Source: Arthrospira sp. PCC 9108
GTDB lineage: Bacteria; Cyanobacteriota; Cyanobacteriia; Cyanobacteriales; Microcoleaceae
Direction: 5' to 3'
DNA: 64,000 nucleotides
Assembly: GCA_016745315.1 (NCBI GenBank)
Contig: CP066886.1
Coordinates: forward strand, 4,030,501-4,094,500
Both the position numbers and the translations under genes were made by a program. The notes beneath the pieces are model-generated. The model had not been told where the DNA came from. It ran no database searches and saw nothing but the letters and a program-made list of their open reading frames with translations. Below are positions 53,338-63,563 of this stretch, piece by piece. Positions within the stretch are counted from its first letter, which is position 1, and every line of letters starts with the position of its first letter.

Positions 53338-54804
53338 TTAGACGACAGTTTTATCCTTATATATTGGGTATGCTTGACGGCAAATATTGACAAATTGCTT
53401 GCGTCCTCGGTAAGCACACCAGGCAAAAATAACGAGAGTTTGCCCACTTAGTAAAATGGATAATTTCCCAGTTCCTAGGGCGACAGAAATTATCAGAAAT
53501 GTAAACAAAAAGCAGCGGAAAAGTTCTCCCGGAAAATCTATCCATTCGGAGTGTTTACCGACTCGATAAACAATATAGGCGATCCAGCGGGCTAAAACTT
53601 GAGAAGCAAATAACATAATACCTATGCTATTTGTGGTAGTTACCATCAAAAATCCAAAACATTTACTTGCTTGCAACCCGAAATATAGCCAAATTCTGGT
53701 TTGTTTATCAAGGCGGTTATAACTCCAAAAAAGACCAAATACCAAGCCCAGAAAGGTTAGCCATAGGATACCATCTAAAGCCATAGATCTGAGTAGGGAT
53801 AAATTGAGAGTTGCTGAGGTTAATTGAAGTTTGATCACCTCCAATAAGAAAAGTCCAGGGGTTGCCAAAATTATCGCCCATAACCAAACCTGCGAGAGGT
53901 GGACACGATTTTTGTATTTTTGATAGGTGGGGGTGAGAGTAGGTTTTTGCTCAAAAGTTTCGGCGATGATATCATTATCTACATAGCCATACTCGTAGAT
54001 ACACCAAAAAGATAAAAGCAAAAACAGCATCATGATTGATTGTAAAGCTGGATAAGGACTTATCCAAGCGATCGCCAAAATCAAGACTAACCAATCATCT
54101 GCGATAATGTTCTTGATAAAATATTTTTGGCCGGGGCGCTTACCACGTTCGAGATACAAAAATGGAATATAAGCATCAGCCATAGCGGGGACATATTGAG
54201 CATCGAGCCACTGCACGAGATAGGGTGATGCCACTGCATCCAATAATACCTGATCATCTGTGGAATCTGTAATCACGGCGGCATTGGCGATTTCTTCGTC
54301 AGTTAATACTGCTTTAACTAACTCATACTTTCCCCGTTGACGATCAACTCCTCCCTGCCAAAACCGACAACTAATGACAGCATCAGGACAAAATTGGAAA
54401 TTCTTAATAATGGGATTGATAATTAGATCAAAACCGAGGGTAGCAATGACTATTTTTGATGGGAATTGTTCCAGGAATTTTAGTATCAGTTCCTGGTTGA
54501 TATAATCATGAGCAAGTTTCTTGGCTTTGTGTTGCCAAAAAATTAAAGTCCATGGAAAAATTAGGGTGGAAATAATTACACGACACCAATCCCTTGATTG
54601 GTTTCCTTTGAGATGTCCGGGTAACCAATTCCAAGGCTTGAGAATATCTAGGGCAATTAATAAAACAGCCCCCAAAATTTGAGGCTGCAAAGAATTGAGA
54701 TATTCTTCTGTTGAGTTTCGCAAAAGAAGCGTTTCGTCCAAATCTACAATTACAAGTTTTCCTTGTAGTTCCATGGACATTGGGTCCGGCTCTATTGTTT
54801 CCAT
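53338..54804 (-). CDS. HAD-like domain fused to a polytopic membrane domain
   Basis: The 488-residue protein has two parts. Residues 1-215 resemble HAD hydrolases: VDLDETLLL is the D-x-D nucleophile motif and VITDSTDDQVLLDAV the later acidic motif. Residues 220-488 carry about eight hydrophobic helices with a YVDNDIIAE loop, recalling UbiA-type prenyltransferases that are sometimes fused to HAD domains in polyprenyl-phosphate pathways. The usual UbiA D-x-x-x-D motifs are not clear, so the membrane half could be inactive or something else. Confidence 0.6.
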   Translation of the reverse strand: METIEPDPMSMELQGKLVIVDLDETLLLRNSTEEYLNSLQPQILGAVLLIALDILKPWNWLPGHLKGNQSRDWCRVIISTLIFPWTLIFWQHKAKKLAHDYINQELILKFLEQFPSKIVIATLGFDLIINPIIKNFQFCPDAVISCRFWQGGVDRQRGKYELVKAVLTDEEIANAAVITDSTDDQVLLDAVASPYLVQWLDAQYVPAMADAYIPFLYLERGKRPGQKYFIKNIIADDWLVLILAIAWISPYPALQSIMMLFLLLSFWCIYEYGYVDNDIIAETFEQKPTLTPTYQKYKNRVHLSQVWLWAIILATPGLFLLEVIKLQLTSATLNLSLLRSMALDGILWLTFLGLVFGLFWSYNRLDKQTRIWLYFGLQASKCFGFLMVTTTNSIGIMLFASQVLARWIAYIVYRVGKHSEWIDFPGELFRCFLFTFLIISVALGTGKLSILLSGQTLVIFAWCAYRGRKQFVNICRQAYPIYKDKTVV

Positions 54805-55072
54805 AAGTTTTGATAATTGATCAAGAAAATTAGATTTACGGTGGAGTAAGCATTTGAGGTATTCGGATGGACTTGGATGAAATTACGGATGTTACCATAA
54901 TCAAATATATACGATCATGGACTTGGTGGCCATGGCAGTCAAGAATAATTTACGATCGCCTTTATATGGAGATATCCTGCCCCTAGCTAGGGAAAAGGGC
55001 AGGTTGCTAATATTGACTGGTTATGTTTGACAACGGGCTTCTAGGGGCTGCTAGTATTGGGGTTAATTATAC

Positions 55073-55798
55073 TTAATTGTGCGATCGCTGTTGGTGGAGG
55101 TAATCAAATACACTTTTATCGCCAATATCAGAAGGAATGGCTTGGAAACACTTGCGGAGGGCAAAAATCCCAAATTGAATAGCCCAGAAAAATAACAAAA
55201 ATTTCTGATTGATCACTGTCCACACTCCCGCCATATATCCCAACAGTAATAGGGGGACTAGGGGAGTTAGCAGCTTGGTTTCCATGCGATTAAAACAAAA
55301 AGCCTCCTTAAAGTAAATTCCTGTTAGGGCTACAAATGTAAAACCGACACCAAATAAGCTATATGGCTGATTATAAACGGTGACGGCTAAGGGTTCAGGA
55401 TCTGCGATCGCCACTACTAGGGTAGCAATACCCCCCATGAGCCAACAAAACTGAAGGAATCTGTGTAAAATAATCAGATAGATATGAATTGTGAACAGGC
55501 TAACCCCTAAAGCTAACCAGAACACAAGATAAATAGGGGTCAGCAGTTGCAGGACTATGGGGTTGTGTGAGTCCCATATTACTAAAGCAGTCCCTATACC
55601 AAAGCAGAGGGCGGCGATCGCCAAACTAACTCTATATACTAGGACTCCCTGGCGATCGCCATCAGTGATGGTATACTCACCAAACTGTCCTTGGTATATC
55701 TGTGGCTGAGATGTTGATACGGTTTGAGTCACAATTTTAGTCTCCTGTTGATTATTAGGATCTATCCAGAACAAATTAAAGTAACTTCTGTTGTTCAC
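55073..55798 (-). CDS. DUF2301 integral membrane protein
   Basis: The 241-residue protein has the DUF2301 start segment (QIYQGQFGEYTITDGDRQG) followed by seven or so hydrophobic helices. The family is confined to cyanobacteria and plants and has no known function. The GTG at 55798 is the start. It is divergent from the next gene, with 13 bases between starts. Confidence 0.8.
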   Translation of the reverse strand: MNNRSYFNLFWIDPNNQQETKIVTQTVSTSQPQIYQGQFGEYTITDGDRQGVLVYRVSLAIAALCFGIGTALVIWDSHNPIVLQLLTPIYLVFWLALGVSLFTIHIYLIILHRFLQFCWLMGGIATLVVAIADPEPLAVTVYNQPYSLFGVGFTFVALTGIYFKEAFCFNRMETKLLTPLVPLLLLGYMAGVWTVINQKFLLFFWAIQFGIFALRKCFQAIPSDIGDKSVFDYLHQQRSHN

Positions 55799-55811
55799 TA
55801 ACCCAAATATT

Positions 55812-56480
55812 ATGACAAAATTTCAGAAAAACTTAAAATCGGCCTCGACTCATCTCGATCCGTCTCACCTGGAGGGGATTCAAATTGATGAGACGATTAC
55901 TTTTAATATCCGTAGTGGTAACAGTAGAGACCGATTCGAGCTAACAGAAGATCCCCGTTTATTGATGTTTGAACACATCAAACACTTGAATCTAAGTGAT
56001 ATTGAAGGTCTCGAAGGTCTTGATGACTTATACATGGATTATGTTACCGATGATGACCTAGAAAAGGCGGTAGCCAAGACTAACAAAAAGTTGGGTTTCA
56101 AGGCTTCTTATAGTTTGACAAAAAAACTTAAACTATATCTGCAATACCTGAAAAAAGAAATCAAGTTACCTTGTTATGTGACCGGAAGCGATGAATTTGA
56201 TTGGGAAGAAGAATATTTATTTTCTTCGGGTCGCAAAAAGGAATATCAGAAACAAAAAATCAACAATCCTTCCTATCAAGATACTTTTGAAATTTTGAGT
56301 TTTGTTGATAAATTTGATGCAGAAGATGGCTTGAAAGTGGAAGTCCGACGGGTTAGCGATGAGAAATTATTTACCCTAGTCCTAGCGGATTTAGAATGCA
56401 CAGACGAAGAGTCTGATAATTATGAATTAATCGAAGATTATTCGATCTGGTTTTTAAGTAGCGCGGGAGATTTTGATTAG
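55812..56480 (+). CDS. Hypothetical acidic soluble protein
   Basis: The 222-residue acidic protein has no certain family. It has a first half with FELTEDPRLLMFEHIKHL and GLDDLYMDYV, and a second half (from about 125) with LPCYVTGSDEFDWEEEYLFS and NPSYQDTFEILSFVD, a pattern seen at the C-terminus of several cyanobacterial hypothetical proteins. The ATG at 55812 is preferred over the TTG at 55791. A large-loop inverted repeat (ACAGCCCCA/TGGGGCTGT, 56484-56553) follows and could act as a terminator. Confidence 0.65.
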   Translation: MTKFQKNLKSASTHLDPSHLEGIQIDETITFNIRSGNSRDRFELTEDPRLLMFEHIKHLNLSDIEGLEGLDDLYMDYVTDDDLEKAVAKTNKKLGFKASYSLTKKLKLYLQYLKKEIKLPCYVTGSDEFDWEEEYLFSSGRKKEYQKQKINNPSYQDTFEILSFVDKFDAEDGLKVEVRRVSDEKLFTLVLADLECTDEESDNYELIEDYSIWFLSSAGDFD

Positions 56481-56562
56481 AGTACAGCCCCAACTGTCAT
56501 CTGGTGGGCGGATAATTCCGACTGCCAAAGATAGAGACGAACTGTGGGGCTGTAAACATTTT

Positions 56563-57312
56563 CTAAGAGTGATAAATCCGGGAAGTATTGACAGTGGCTA
56601 ATGCTTCCACCAGACTACGAACGGCTGCAATCATTGCTAATTCATTATCCAGGCGGTTGATAGCGGAACCGACACCGACACCAGCCGCCCCAGCAGCGAT
56701 CGCCAAAGGTGCTGTTACACTAGAAATTCCCGAAGCGCATAATACTGGAACCGATACGGCGCGGGAAATTTCGCGGGCAGCGGCTAGGGTAGGGGCAGCT
56801 TTTTCAATCAATCCTAAAGTTCCGGGATGCACGGGGTTAGCGCTAGTTCCCCCTTCAGTTTGGATAATATCCGCCCCAGCTTCCACTAAGTCTATAGCTA
56901 ATTGGACTTGTTGATCAAGTTCCAAAATATGGGGAACTGTTACCGATAGGGTAATCTCAGGAAGTAGCGATCGAGTTTGACGGGTCAATTCCAAAACTTC
57001 GGGAGCTTCAAAGCGCCGTCCTTGGGCGTAGAAAGCATCAAAATTCCCAATTTCAATCAAATCAGCCCCAGCTTGGACACAGGGGAGAAACTTTTCTGGT
57101 TCTACGGCTGAGACACAAATAGGTAAATGGGTCAAATTCCGGGCGATCGCCACCAATTCGGGGTCGGCGGCAATATCTACAAAGGTCGCGCCGCCTTGAG
57201 TGGCTGCTTTGACTACCGCCATGACATTGGCGCGATTGAAATTCATTAAACCGCTAATTACTTTCAGCCCTTGGCCTCGGTTAAAGGCTTGCTGTAGGGT
57301 GGAGTTGATCAT
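56563..57312 (-). CDS. Ycf23/DUF561 TIM-barrel protein
   Basis: The 249-residue protein has a phosphate-binding TIM-barrel look: QGLKVISGLMNFN, GGATFVDIAADPEL, GADLIEIGNFDAFY, ADIIQTEGG and the end AAGAAGVGVGSAI. This is the DUF561 family, which includes plastid Ycf23, with no assigned reaction. The upstream creatininase-family gene is in the same direction with a 32-base gap. Confidence 0.85.
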   Translation of the reverse strand: MINSTLQQAFNRGQGLKVISGLMNFNRANVMAVVKAATQGGATFVDIAADPELVAIARNLTHLPICVSAVEPEKFLPCVQAGADLIEIGNFDAFYAQGRRFEAPEVLELTRQTRSLLPEITLSVTVPHILELDQQVQLAIDLVEAGADIIQTEGGTSANPVHPGTLGLIEKAAPTLAAAREISRAVSVPVLCASGISSVTAPLAIAAGAAGVGVGSAINRLDNELAMIAAVRSLVEALATVNTSRIYHS

Positions 57313-57344
57313 TGTATTACTTAGACTCTATTTCCGATATCGAT

Positions 57345-58163
57345 TTATTTTGACACAGAGCGGAAACACTGGGGCTGCTGAAATTTATAAATATCTGCGA
57401 TCGCCTTTACCCAACTGTCTACCACCGACTCGAGTAGGCGCGTCCCCTTATCTTCTGTGGCGGCGGTTGCATCTCCCAAAACACCACTAGCGCTTAGATC
57501 CCGCGTTACCCAAGCAAAGGGCAATTTTCCCTCCATACTCAGTAAACTGTCGGAGGGTAAGCCGTGGGGAAACTCTCGCACCACCTTTTCCCGGCGTACC
57601 ACATCAGGCAAAATTGATAACATCACGCTGGTTTCTATGTCTCCGGCGTGAATCCCTAATTCCAATTCTTCGGGGGAAAATAGTTCTTTGGCTATGTGGG
57701 GAACCCGCCACACAAACAGGGGAAAGACCATGAAATCTTCATGCTGTTGATGCAAGTCTCGCGCTACCATCTCTAAAATCTGGGGTTGTCCACCGTGGGC
57801 GTTCACAAATACTAATTTGCGGAACCCCGCCCGATATATACTTTCTCCTACTTCCATTAATACTGACATTAGGGTTTCAGAGGTTAAGGTGATGGTTCCC
57901 GGAAAGTGCCAATGTTCGTTAGATTTGCCATAATATAAGGTAGACAGGGCATAGGCGGGAATAGTGCGATCGAGTTTTTCTAGGGCTTTCCCGGTCACAG
58001 CCGTAGCAATGGCAGCATCGACAATTAACGGTAAATGGGGGCCGTGTTGTTCTATAGCCCCAATAGGTTGGATAATTACCGTATTTTCTCGATCGGGCAT
58101 TTCCGCAATTTCTGTCCAAGTTAGGTAAGGGAAAAACCGATGAGGGGGGATAAAATTGTGCAT
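57345..58163 (-). CDS. Creatininase-family amidohydrolase
   Basis: The 272-residue protein has the metal-site motif GAIEQHGPHLPL, NAHGGQPQ and HAGDIETS, which supply the histidines and acids of the family. Substrates of the family include creatinine and related amides, so the reaction here is not certain. The ATG at 58163 (MHNFIPPHRFF) is chosen; the longer ORF is unlikely. It is cotranscribed with the Ycf23/DUF561 gene downstream. Confidence 0.85.
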   Translation of the reverse strand: MHNFIPPHRFFPYLTWTEIAEMPDRENTVIIQPIGAIEQHGPHLPLIVDAAIATAVTGKALEKLDRTIPAYALSTLYYGKSNEHWHFPGTITLTSETLMSVLMEVGESIYRAGFRKLVFVNAHGGQPQILEMVARDLHQQHEDFMVFPLFVWRVPHIAKELFSPEELELGIHAGDIETSVMLSILPDVVRREKVVREFPHGLPSDSLLSMEGKLPFAWVTRDLSASGVLGDATAATEDKGTRLLESVVDSWVKAIADIYKFQQPQCFRSVSK

Positions 58164-58445
58164 GGTTTTCGAGGTAATTTTCACCAAAAATTTAGAATAT
58201 TTTGTAATCTCAGGAAACTAGATCTTGAGCATGGTGTGCATACCTACCTAGGGACGGGGGGCATGGTGCAATCAGACTGGGTTCACAGTGGTTATGATTG
58301 ATATAGACCATAGCCAAAATTTTATGCCAAAATTGACACAAGAAACTCAATGGTGAGTTCTCAATCCATAGGAAAATCAGTTAATCCATAGGAAAACCGA
58401 TTGCATTTGTTATCTCCTCCATTTTATATCAAACTGTAACATATT

Positions 58446-60713
58446 ATGAACTTAGACGATCGCTCTAAACCCCATTCCTCGAACTCCCATAGAAGTTTCA
58501 AACCTCAACGCCAGATGGAAATCATTGGTCAACTCCTAGATGGAAGGTATCGAATTGTACAAATTTTGAGTTCGGGAGCATTTGGCCAGACCTATCTAGC
58601 GGCAGATACCCGCCGCCCAGGTCATCCTCAATGTGTGGTTAAACAACTGCGTCCCCCCAGTAATAATTCCAAAATCCTGAAAACAGCCCTACGCCTATTT
58701 CGACAGGAAGCAGAAATCTTAGAAAAACTTGGAAGAAACGATCGCATTCCCCTATTATTAGCCTATTTTGAGGACAATAATCACTTCTATCTAGTGGAAG
58801 AATTTATCGAAGGACATCCCCTTCATAAAGAACTAATTCCCGGTCATCCGTGGAAAGAAGATATAGTTATCGAAGTATTAGAAGAAATCCTCAATATTTT
58901 AGTATTTGTTCACCACAACGGCGTAATTCATCGAGATGTTAACCCCTCGAATTTAATTCGCCGCAAATCAGACCAAGCCTTAGTCTTAATCGATTTCGGT
59001 TCCGTCAAAGCCGTGACTAGCCAACTGGCTGAGGAAAATAATCAACCCATGCGAACCATAGCCACGGGTACACCTTCCTATATGCCGATTGAACAATTCC
59101 AGGGAAACCCCCAATTTAATAGCGATCTATATGCTGTGGGAATGATTGCTATTCAGGCTTTAACTGGTTTAGAAGCCTCAGATTTGCCGAAACTTCAAGA
59201 TCCTAGCCTATCTATATCTGGAGAAATTGCCTGGCGACAGCGGGCGCGAGTTAGTAACAGCCTAGCTAGTATTATAGATAAAATGGTGCATCATTACTAT
59301 GGCAAGCGATATAAATCGGCTATTGATGCGATCGCCGAATTAAATCAACTCACCGGAAAAACTGGGTTAGTTAACCAAACTTCCCCAAATCACCCCCCTT
59401 ATAAAGCACACAAACCGCGACGACGGGAAATCTCCTTAAATCGCCTATGGACTGTAGTAGGAATAGCCGCGACTGGATTAGTGGGTTTAATGGTGATATT
59501 TGGCTTATTTCAAGTGTTAAACCGTCCCGATCCCGTGAAATCAGAAGCCGCCTTAAAAAGAGGGGTAGAACGTCTGGAATCGGGAGATCCGGAAGCGGCA
59601 ATTAAGGCTTTTAATCGCTCAATCCAGCTATTTCCTGATAATAGTGAAGCCTTCCGTAAACGGGCTAATGCTTACTATGACCTCCAGAAATATGAACAGG
59701 CGATCGCTGATTACACCCAAGCCATTAAACTTGATCCTACTAATCCTGACATCTATTTTAACCGCAGTTTAGCATACCATCAAATGGGAGATTTTGGTAA
59801 TGCTATTAATGACCTAAATCAAGTTATCCGTCTGAACCCAGAAGATACAGACGCTTTCTATCAAAGGGGGCTCGCCCATTATACCCAAGAAAACTACGAA
59901 GCCGCCATATTAGATTATACCGAAGTAATTAGGCGACAGCCCGACCATAGTGAGGCTTATCGTGCTAGAGGAAGCGCTCACGTTAAAGCTGGTAATTTAC
60001 AAGCCGGAATGGCTGATTATACAGAAGCAATTAGACTCAATCCCCAGTCGGCTGCTGCTTATTATAATCGGGGTCGCGCTCGGTTTCATTTAGGAGATTA
60101 TCAAGGTGCTTTAGCAGACTATAATCAAGTGATTAGTTGGGAACCAGATAATGCTGAAGCATACGGGAATCGTTGCAGTACCTACATCAATTTAGGGAAT
60201 TATGAGGCGGCGATAGAAAGTTGTAGTAGATCCATTCAATTAAACCCCACAGCTATGGATTATAATAATCGCTGTATTGCTTATCTGAATGTGCAAAATT
60301 ATGATGCAGCTATTGGAGATTGTACTAAGGCGATTGAGTTAGAACCTAATAATTCTAAGGCTCACAGTAATCGGGGGTTAGTTCACTCTTTGGCTGAGGA
60401 TTATGAGGCGGCGATCGCAGACTATAGCCAAGCCATTAGTCTTAATCCTAATGATGCGGAATCATACAGTAACCGGGCTCAGGCTCATGCTGAACTTGGT
60501 AATTACTCTCAGGCGATCGCAGACTACGCCCAAGCTATTCGCATCAGACCTAATTTAGCTGGTGCTTTTTATGGTCGCGGAATGGTCCGAGCATCTTTAG
60601 GCGATCGCCGAGGTGCCATCAGTGATTTTGAACAGGCTGGAAAACTGTTTTTAGAGCAAGGTTTGACCGGGGGATTTCGGGATTCTCAATATCAAATTCA
60701 GCGATTACAGTAA
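58446..60713 (+). CDS. Serine/threonine protein kinase with TPR repeats
   Basis: The 755-residue protein has a Hanks-type kinase domain (residues 30-300) with SSGAFGQTYLA, CVVKQLR, HRDVNPSN and DFGSVKAV. A single membrane helix lies near 335-357 (TVVGIAATGLVGLMVIF). Then about ten TPR units run to the end, the clearest with YNRGRARFHLGDYQGALADY. The kinase is therefore inside and the TPR part outside, or in the periplasm, where it may bind a protein ligand. The signal and targets are unknown. Confidence 0.9.
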   Translation: MNLDDRSKPHSSNSHRSFKPQRQMEIIGQLLDGRYRIVQILSSGAFGQTYLAADTRRPGHPQCVVKQLRPPSNNSKILKTALRLFRQEAEILEKLGRNDRIPLLLAYFEDNNHFYLVEEFIEGHPLHKELIPGHPWKEDIVIEVLEEILNILVFVHHNGVIHRDVNPSNLIRRKSDQALVLIDFGSVKAVTSQLAEENNQPMRTIATGTPSYMPIEQFQGNPQFNSDLYAVGMIAIQALTGLEASDLPKLQDPSLSISGEIAWRQRARVSNSLASIIDKMVHHYYGKRYKSAIDAIAELNQLTGKTGLVNQTSPNHPPYKAHKPRRREISLNRLWTVVGIAATGLVGLMVIFGLFQVLNRPDPVKSEAALKRGVERLESGDPEAAIKAFNRSIQLFPDNSEAFRKRANAYYDLQKYEQAIADYTQAIKLDPTNPDIYFNRSLAYHQMGDFGNAINDLNQVIRLNPEDTDAFYQRGLAHYTQENYEAAILDYTEVIRRQPDHSEAYRARGSAHVKAGNLQAGMADYTEAIRLNPQSAAAYYNRGRARFHLGDYQGALADYNQVISWEPDNAEAYGNRCSTYINLGNYEAAIESCSRSIQLNPTAMDYNNRCIAYLNVQNYDAAIGDCTKAIELEPNNSKAHSNRGLVHSLAEDYEAAIADYSQAISLNPNDAESYSNRAQAHAELGNYSQAIADYAQAIRIRPNLAGAFYGRGMVRASLGDRRGAISDFEQAGKLFLEQGLTGGFRDSQYQIQRLQ

Positions 60714-60802
60714 CCTGGTTTTGATATAGAATTATCCCAGATATTGGTTTGTAATTTTGTGGGACATTGGCCAAATTCTCTAACTCTATCTATAACCTAG
60801 CC

Positions 60803-61639
60803 ATGACTAATCAATACCCTCAACCCTCTTTAAATATCAGTGATGTGATCATTGCCGGATTTCGCATCTATCGAGACCATTTTAAACAATACTTTACTAT
60901 GGCGTTGGTTGGCTGTTTATGGCTGATTGTTCCCGTTTATGGTTGGGCTAAATTTCTCGCCACTTTAGGAGCGATCGCTCGTTTAGCCTTTTTTGAAGTG
61001 AGCGAACGCCCAGAAGCCCCATCAGATGCTAAACGCTACACTAACAAACGCCAATGGAGTTTTTTCGGACAATTACTCCTCGTCGGATTAATTCTCATTG
61101 GTATTGTCATCGGTTTTAGTATGATTCTTGGTGCAGCCATATTCATATTTATGAAACTGAATTTTGAGAGTTTTTGGTTATCATGGTTAATTTTTTTATT
61201 GGCAGTATTTGGGTTTATCATCTTATACCTGGGGTTTATATGGATATCAGCCCGTCTGTATATATGTGACGTGATTCTCGCATTAGAAGACCAGACAAAC
61301 GCCAAAAAATCGGTTAGAAAAAGCTGGGAAATCACCGAAGAATCAGAGTTTCAAATTATGGGGATTTTGATAGTCGCATTTTTAGCAACTTTACCCTTCC
61401 CCATAGCTACTCGGTTCATTTTATTAATCAGCCGATTACTTATCAATTCCCTAGTCACGGCTGAGGTAGCAGTTTGGCTGAATTTATTAGTTGTATCCGC
61501 TGTGTTAATTTCTATGGGGGCGCTGACTCTCCCCTTTTTCAAATCCATTAAAGCCGTGATTTACTACGACCTCATCAACCAGCATAATCAGGATGAACAG
61601 AATTTAGTCACAGATAACCCAAAAATATTAGAAATCTGA
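60803..61639 (+). CDS. Polytopic membrane protein, intact copy of a tandem pair
   Basis: The 278-residue protein has six or so helices. The N-terminal DVIIAGFRIYRDHFKQYF and the loop ARLYICDVILALED are shared with the next gene. No family is certain; the pattern resembles membrane domains of glycerophosphoryl-diester-phosphodiesterase type. The ATG at 60803 matches the start of its paralogue (MTNQY/MTNKY). It follows the kinase gene and may be functionally linked. Confidence 0.7.
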   Translation: MTNQYPQPSLNISDVIIAGFRIYRDHFKQYFTMALVGCLWLIVPVYGWAKFLATLGAIARLAFFEVSERPEAPSDAKRYTNKRQWSFFGQLLLVGLILIGIVIGFSMILGAAIFIFMKLNFESFWLSWLIFLLAVFGFIILYLGFIWISARLYICDVILALEDQTNAKKSVRKSWEITEESEFQIMGILIVAFLATLPFPIATRFILLISRLLINSLVTAEVAVWLNLLVVSAVLISMGALTLPFFKSIKAVIYYDLINQHNQDEQNLVTDNPKILEI

Positions 61640-61863
61640 AGGTGTTTGTGAAATTTTGTTTAAGAAAATCGCCCGAATTACCTAATTGCTGTATAATCCC
61701 CACCATAGGAATTTTCGGGCTGGTCAATTAAAAGCAGATTCCTGGCTTCCCCCCCCTAGGTAACGACGAGCAGCATTTTTTACTTTGGTGAAACCAAGGA
61801 GACCAAGAATCTGTAATTTTGGAGACAGTCAAAAATCCTATAGCTGCATCTCTAAATTGAGTC

Positions 61864-62693
61864 ATGACTAATAAATATGCTCACAAATCCCTAAACTTGG
61901 CTGATGTCATTAGTGCCGGATTTCGCATCTATCGAGACCATTTTAAACAATACTTTACTATGGCGCGGGTCGCCTTGTTATGGCTGATTGTTCCCGTTTA
62001 TGGTTGGGCTAAATTTGCCGCTACTGTAGGAGCGATCGCTCGTTTAGCCTTTTTTGAAGTTAGCGAACGCCCAGAACCAGGAGCAGATGCTAAACGCTAT
62101 ACCGACAAGCGAAAATGGAGTTTTTTAGGGCAATCAATTCTGGTACTATTGATTCTTATTGGGGCTTTTATAGGTTTAAGCATAGCTATGGGAATAGCCG
62201 GATTCTTGGTATCTATGCTGCTGAATCCAGAAAATTGGGTGTCATTATTACTACGATTTTTATTAGGAGTAGTGGCATTTGTCATGTTTTATATAGGCTT
62301 TATGTGGATATTAGCCCGCCTGTATATATGTGACGTGATTCTAGCCGTAGAAAATCCGATGACCGCCACTGGAGCCATTAGTAAGAGCTGGAAAATTACC
62401 CAAGAATCAGCATTAAAAATTATCGGGATTATGATAGTCGCACGTCTAGCCACCTTCCCGGTCAGGATTGGGGTCAGTTGATTATGACAATCAGCCGAGC
62501 AGTTATCAGTTCAATTTTCCCGTATGACTTAGCAGCTTCGATAAATTTCTTCATTATGTTGGATGTGTTAATTGCTATGAATGCGCTGATTATGCCGTTT
62601 TTCCAAGCCATTACAGCCGTTATTTACTACGATATAATCAGCCGTAATGGTAAAAAACAGAATCTAGTGACAGATAGCCCCAAAAGCCAATAA
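61864..62693 (+). pseudogene. Frameshifted paralogue of the preceding membrane protein
   Basis: The first frame (61864-62481) reads MTNKYAHKSLNLADVISAGF and stops after VRIGVS. The second frame, from about 62478, reads LIMTISRAVISSIF and continues to AITAVIYYDIISRN with the same ending as the intact copy (QNLVTD). One indel near 62475 therefore splits it. The two frames together match the whole intact neighbour. A sequencing error or recoding cannot be excluded. Confidence 0.8.
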
Positions 62694-62695
62694 AT

Positions 62696-63124
62696 CTAGG
62701 GCTTACGGTCAGAAATCGAAAGGCTATAAGGATGTTGAGACTGTTGGCGATCGCCAATAAAAATCCGATAAGTTCCCCGAGTACCATAACCAGAAAACTG
62801 TAACATAGACCCAGAGGGACTCTCCGGGAGTACACAATAGCGACCAGCCGGACCATCAATCAGTAAAGTAGGAGCCCCAGCCGTCTGTACAGTAATACTC
62901 CAATATGGTAGATCCTGAGTCACATCAAGAACATGATTAGGACTCTCAGCGATCCAACCACAGTCTCGGCTATTAGAACTTCCCCCCGAAGTTCCCGATA
63001 AAGTGACAGCCACCCCAGGGGAAACCGATCGCCTGTCAGCCAAAACCGACTGCGCCGACCCCAGAAACAGGGAAACCCCCAGCAGTCCCGCTGTTAAAAC
63101 TTGACCCAAGTTAATATTAGTCAT
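62696..63124 (-). CDS. Small secreted protein
   Basis: The 142-residue protein has an N-terminal signal peptide (VLTAGLLGVSLFLGSAQSVLA) with cleavage after VLA. The mature domain of about 110 residues is rich in Gly, Ser and Pro (RDCGWIAESPNHVLDVTQDL, APTLLIDGPAGRYC). It carries two cysteines that could form a disulfide. No family was recognised. It is convergent with the frameshifted gene, with two bases between their ends. Confidence 0.65.
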   Translation of the reverse strand: MTNINLGQVLTAGLLGVSLFLGSAQSVLADRRSVSPGVAVTLSGTSGGSSNSRDCGWIAESPNHVLDVTQDLPYWSITVQTAGAPTLLIDGPAGRYCVLPESPSGSMLQFSGYGTRGTYRIFIGDRQQSQHPYSLSISDRKP

Positions 63125-63191
63125 AACCCACCCTCTTAATCTCCTTGTACAATGGTAAAGCCTTGTTTTATATCCCCGGAGGAGAAACCCC

Positions 63192-63512
63192 TTGAACTAC
63201 CAAGACGACCCGAAAATCAATCGTCGCCTCGAGCAACTCGAAGCCGAAGTTAACCCCAATGCACCCATAAATCCCACCCCCTCCGACTTAAACAGCAGCC
63301 TAAAAACCCTATATGGTCAGTTGATGGCGCGGTTCAAGAGATTACCCAAAGCCGGACAGATCGCCATAGCCAGTGTGGGAGTCATCGCCGGGTTAGCCCT
63401 ATTAAAAACCCTTGTCGAATTAATTTCCTTAGCCATAAGTCTTGCGGTAGTCGGGGTGATAGTGTACATAGGTTATCAAGTATTCAAATCATCCCAAAAA
63501 CCCAAGATTTAA
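63192..63512 (+). CDS. Small membrane protein
   Basis: This 106-residue protein has a hydrophilic N-terminal half (residues 1-55) and two hydrophobic helices (IAIASVGVIAGLALLKTLV and ISLAISLAVVGVIVYIGY). GGAGGAG lies 7 bases before the TTG at 63192, which decides the start. No family is certain. It lies just upstream of the RDD gene and may be cotranscribed with it. Confidence 0.7.
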   Translation: MNYQDDPKINRRLEQLEAEVNPNAPINPTPSDLNSSLKTLYGQLMARFKRLPKAGQIAIASVGVIAGLALLKTLVELISLAISLAVVGVIVYIGYQVFKSSQKPKI

Positions 63513-63563
63513 AGAAGTTCCGTAACCCATCATCAAAGATTCAGACAAAGGCAATTATTAATT

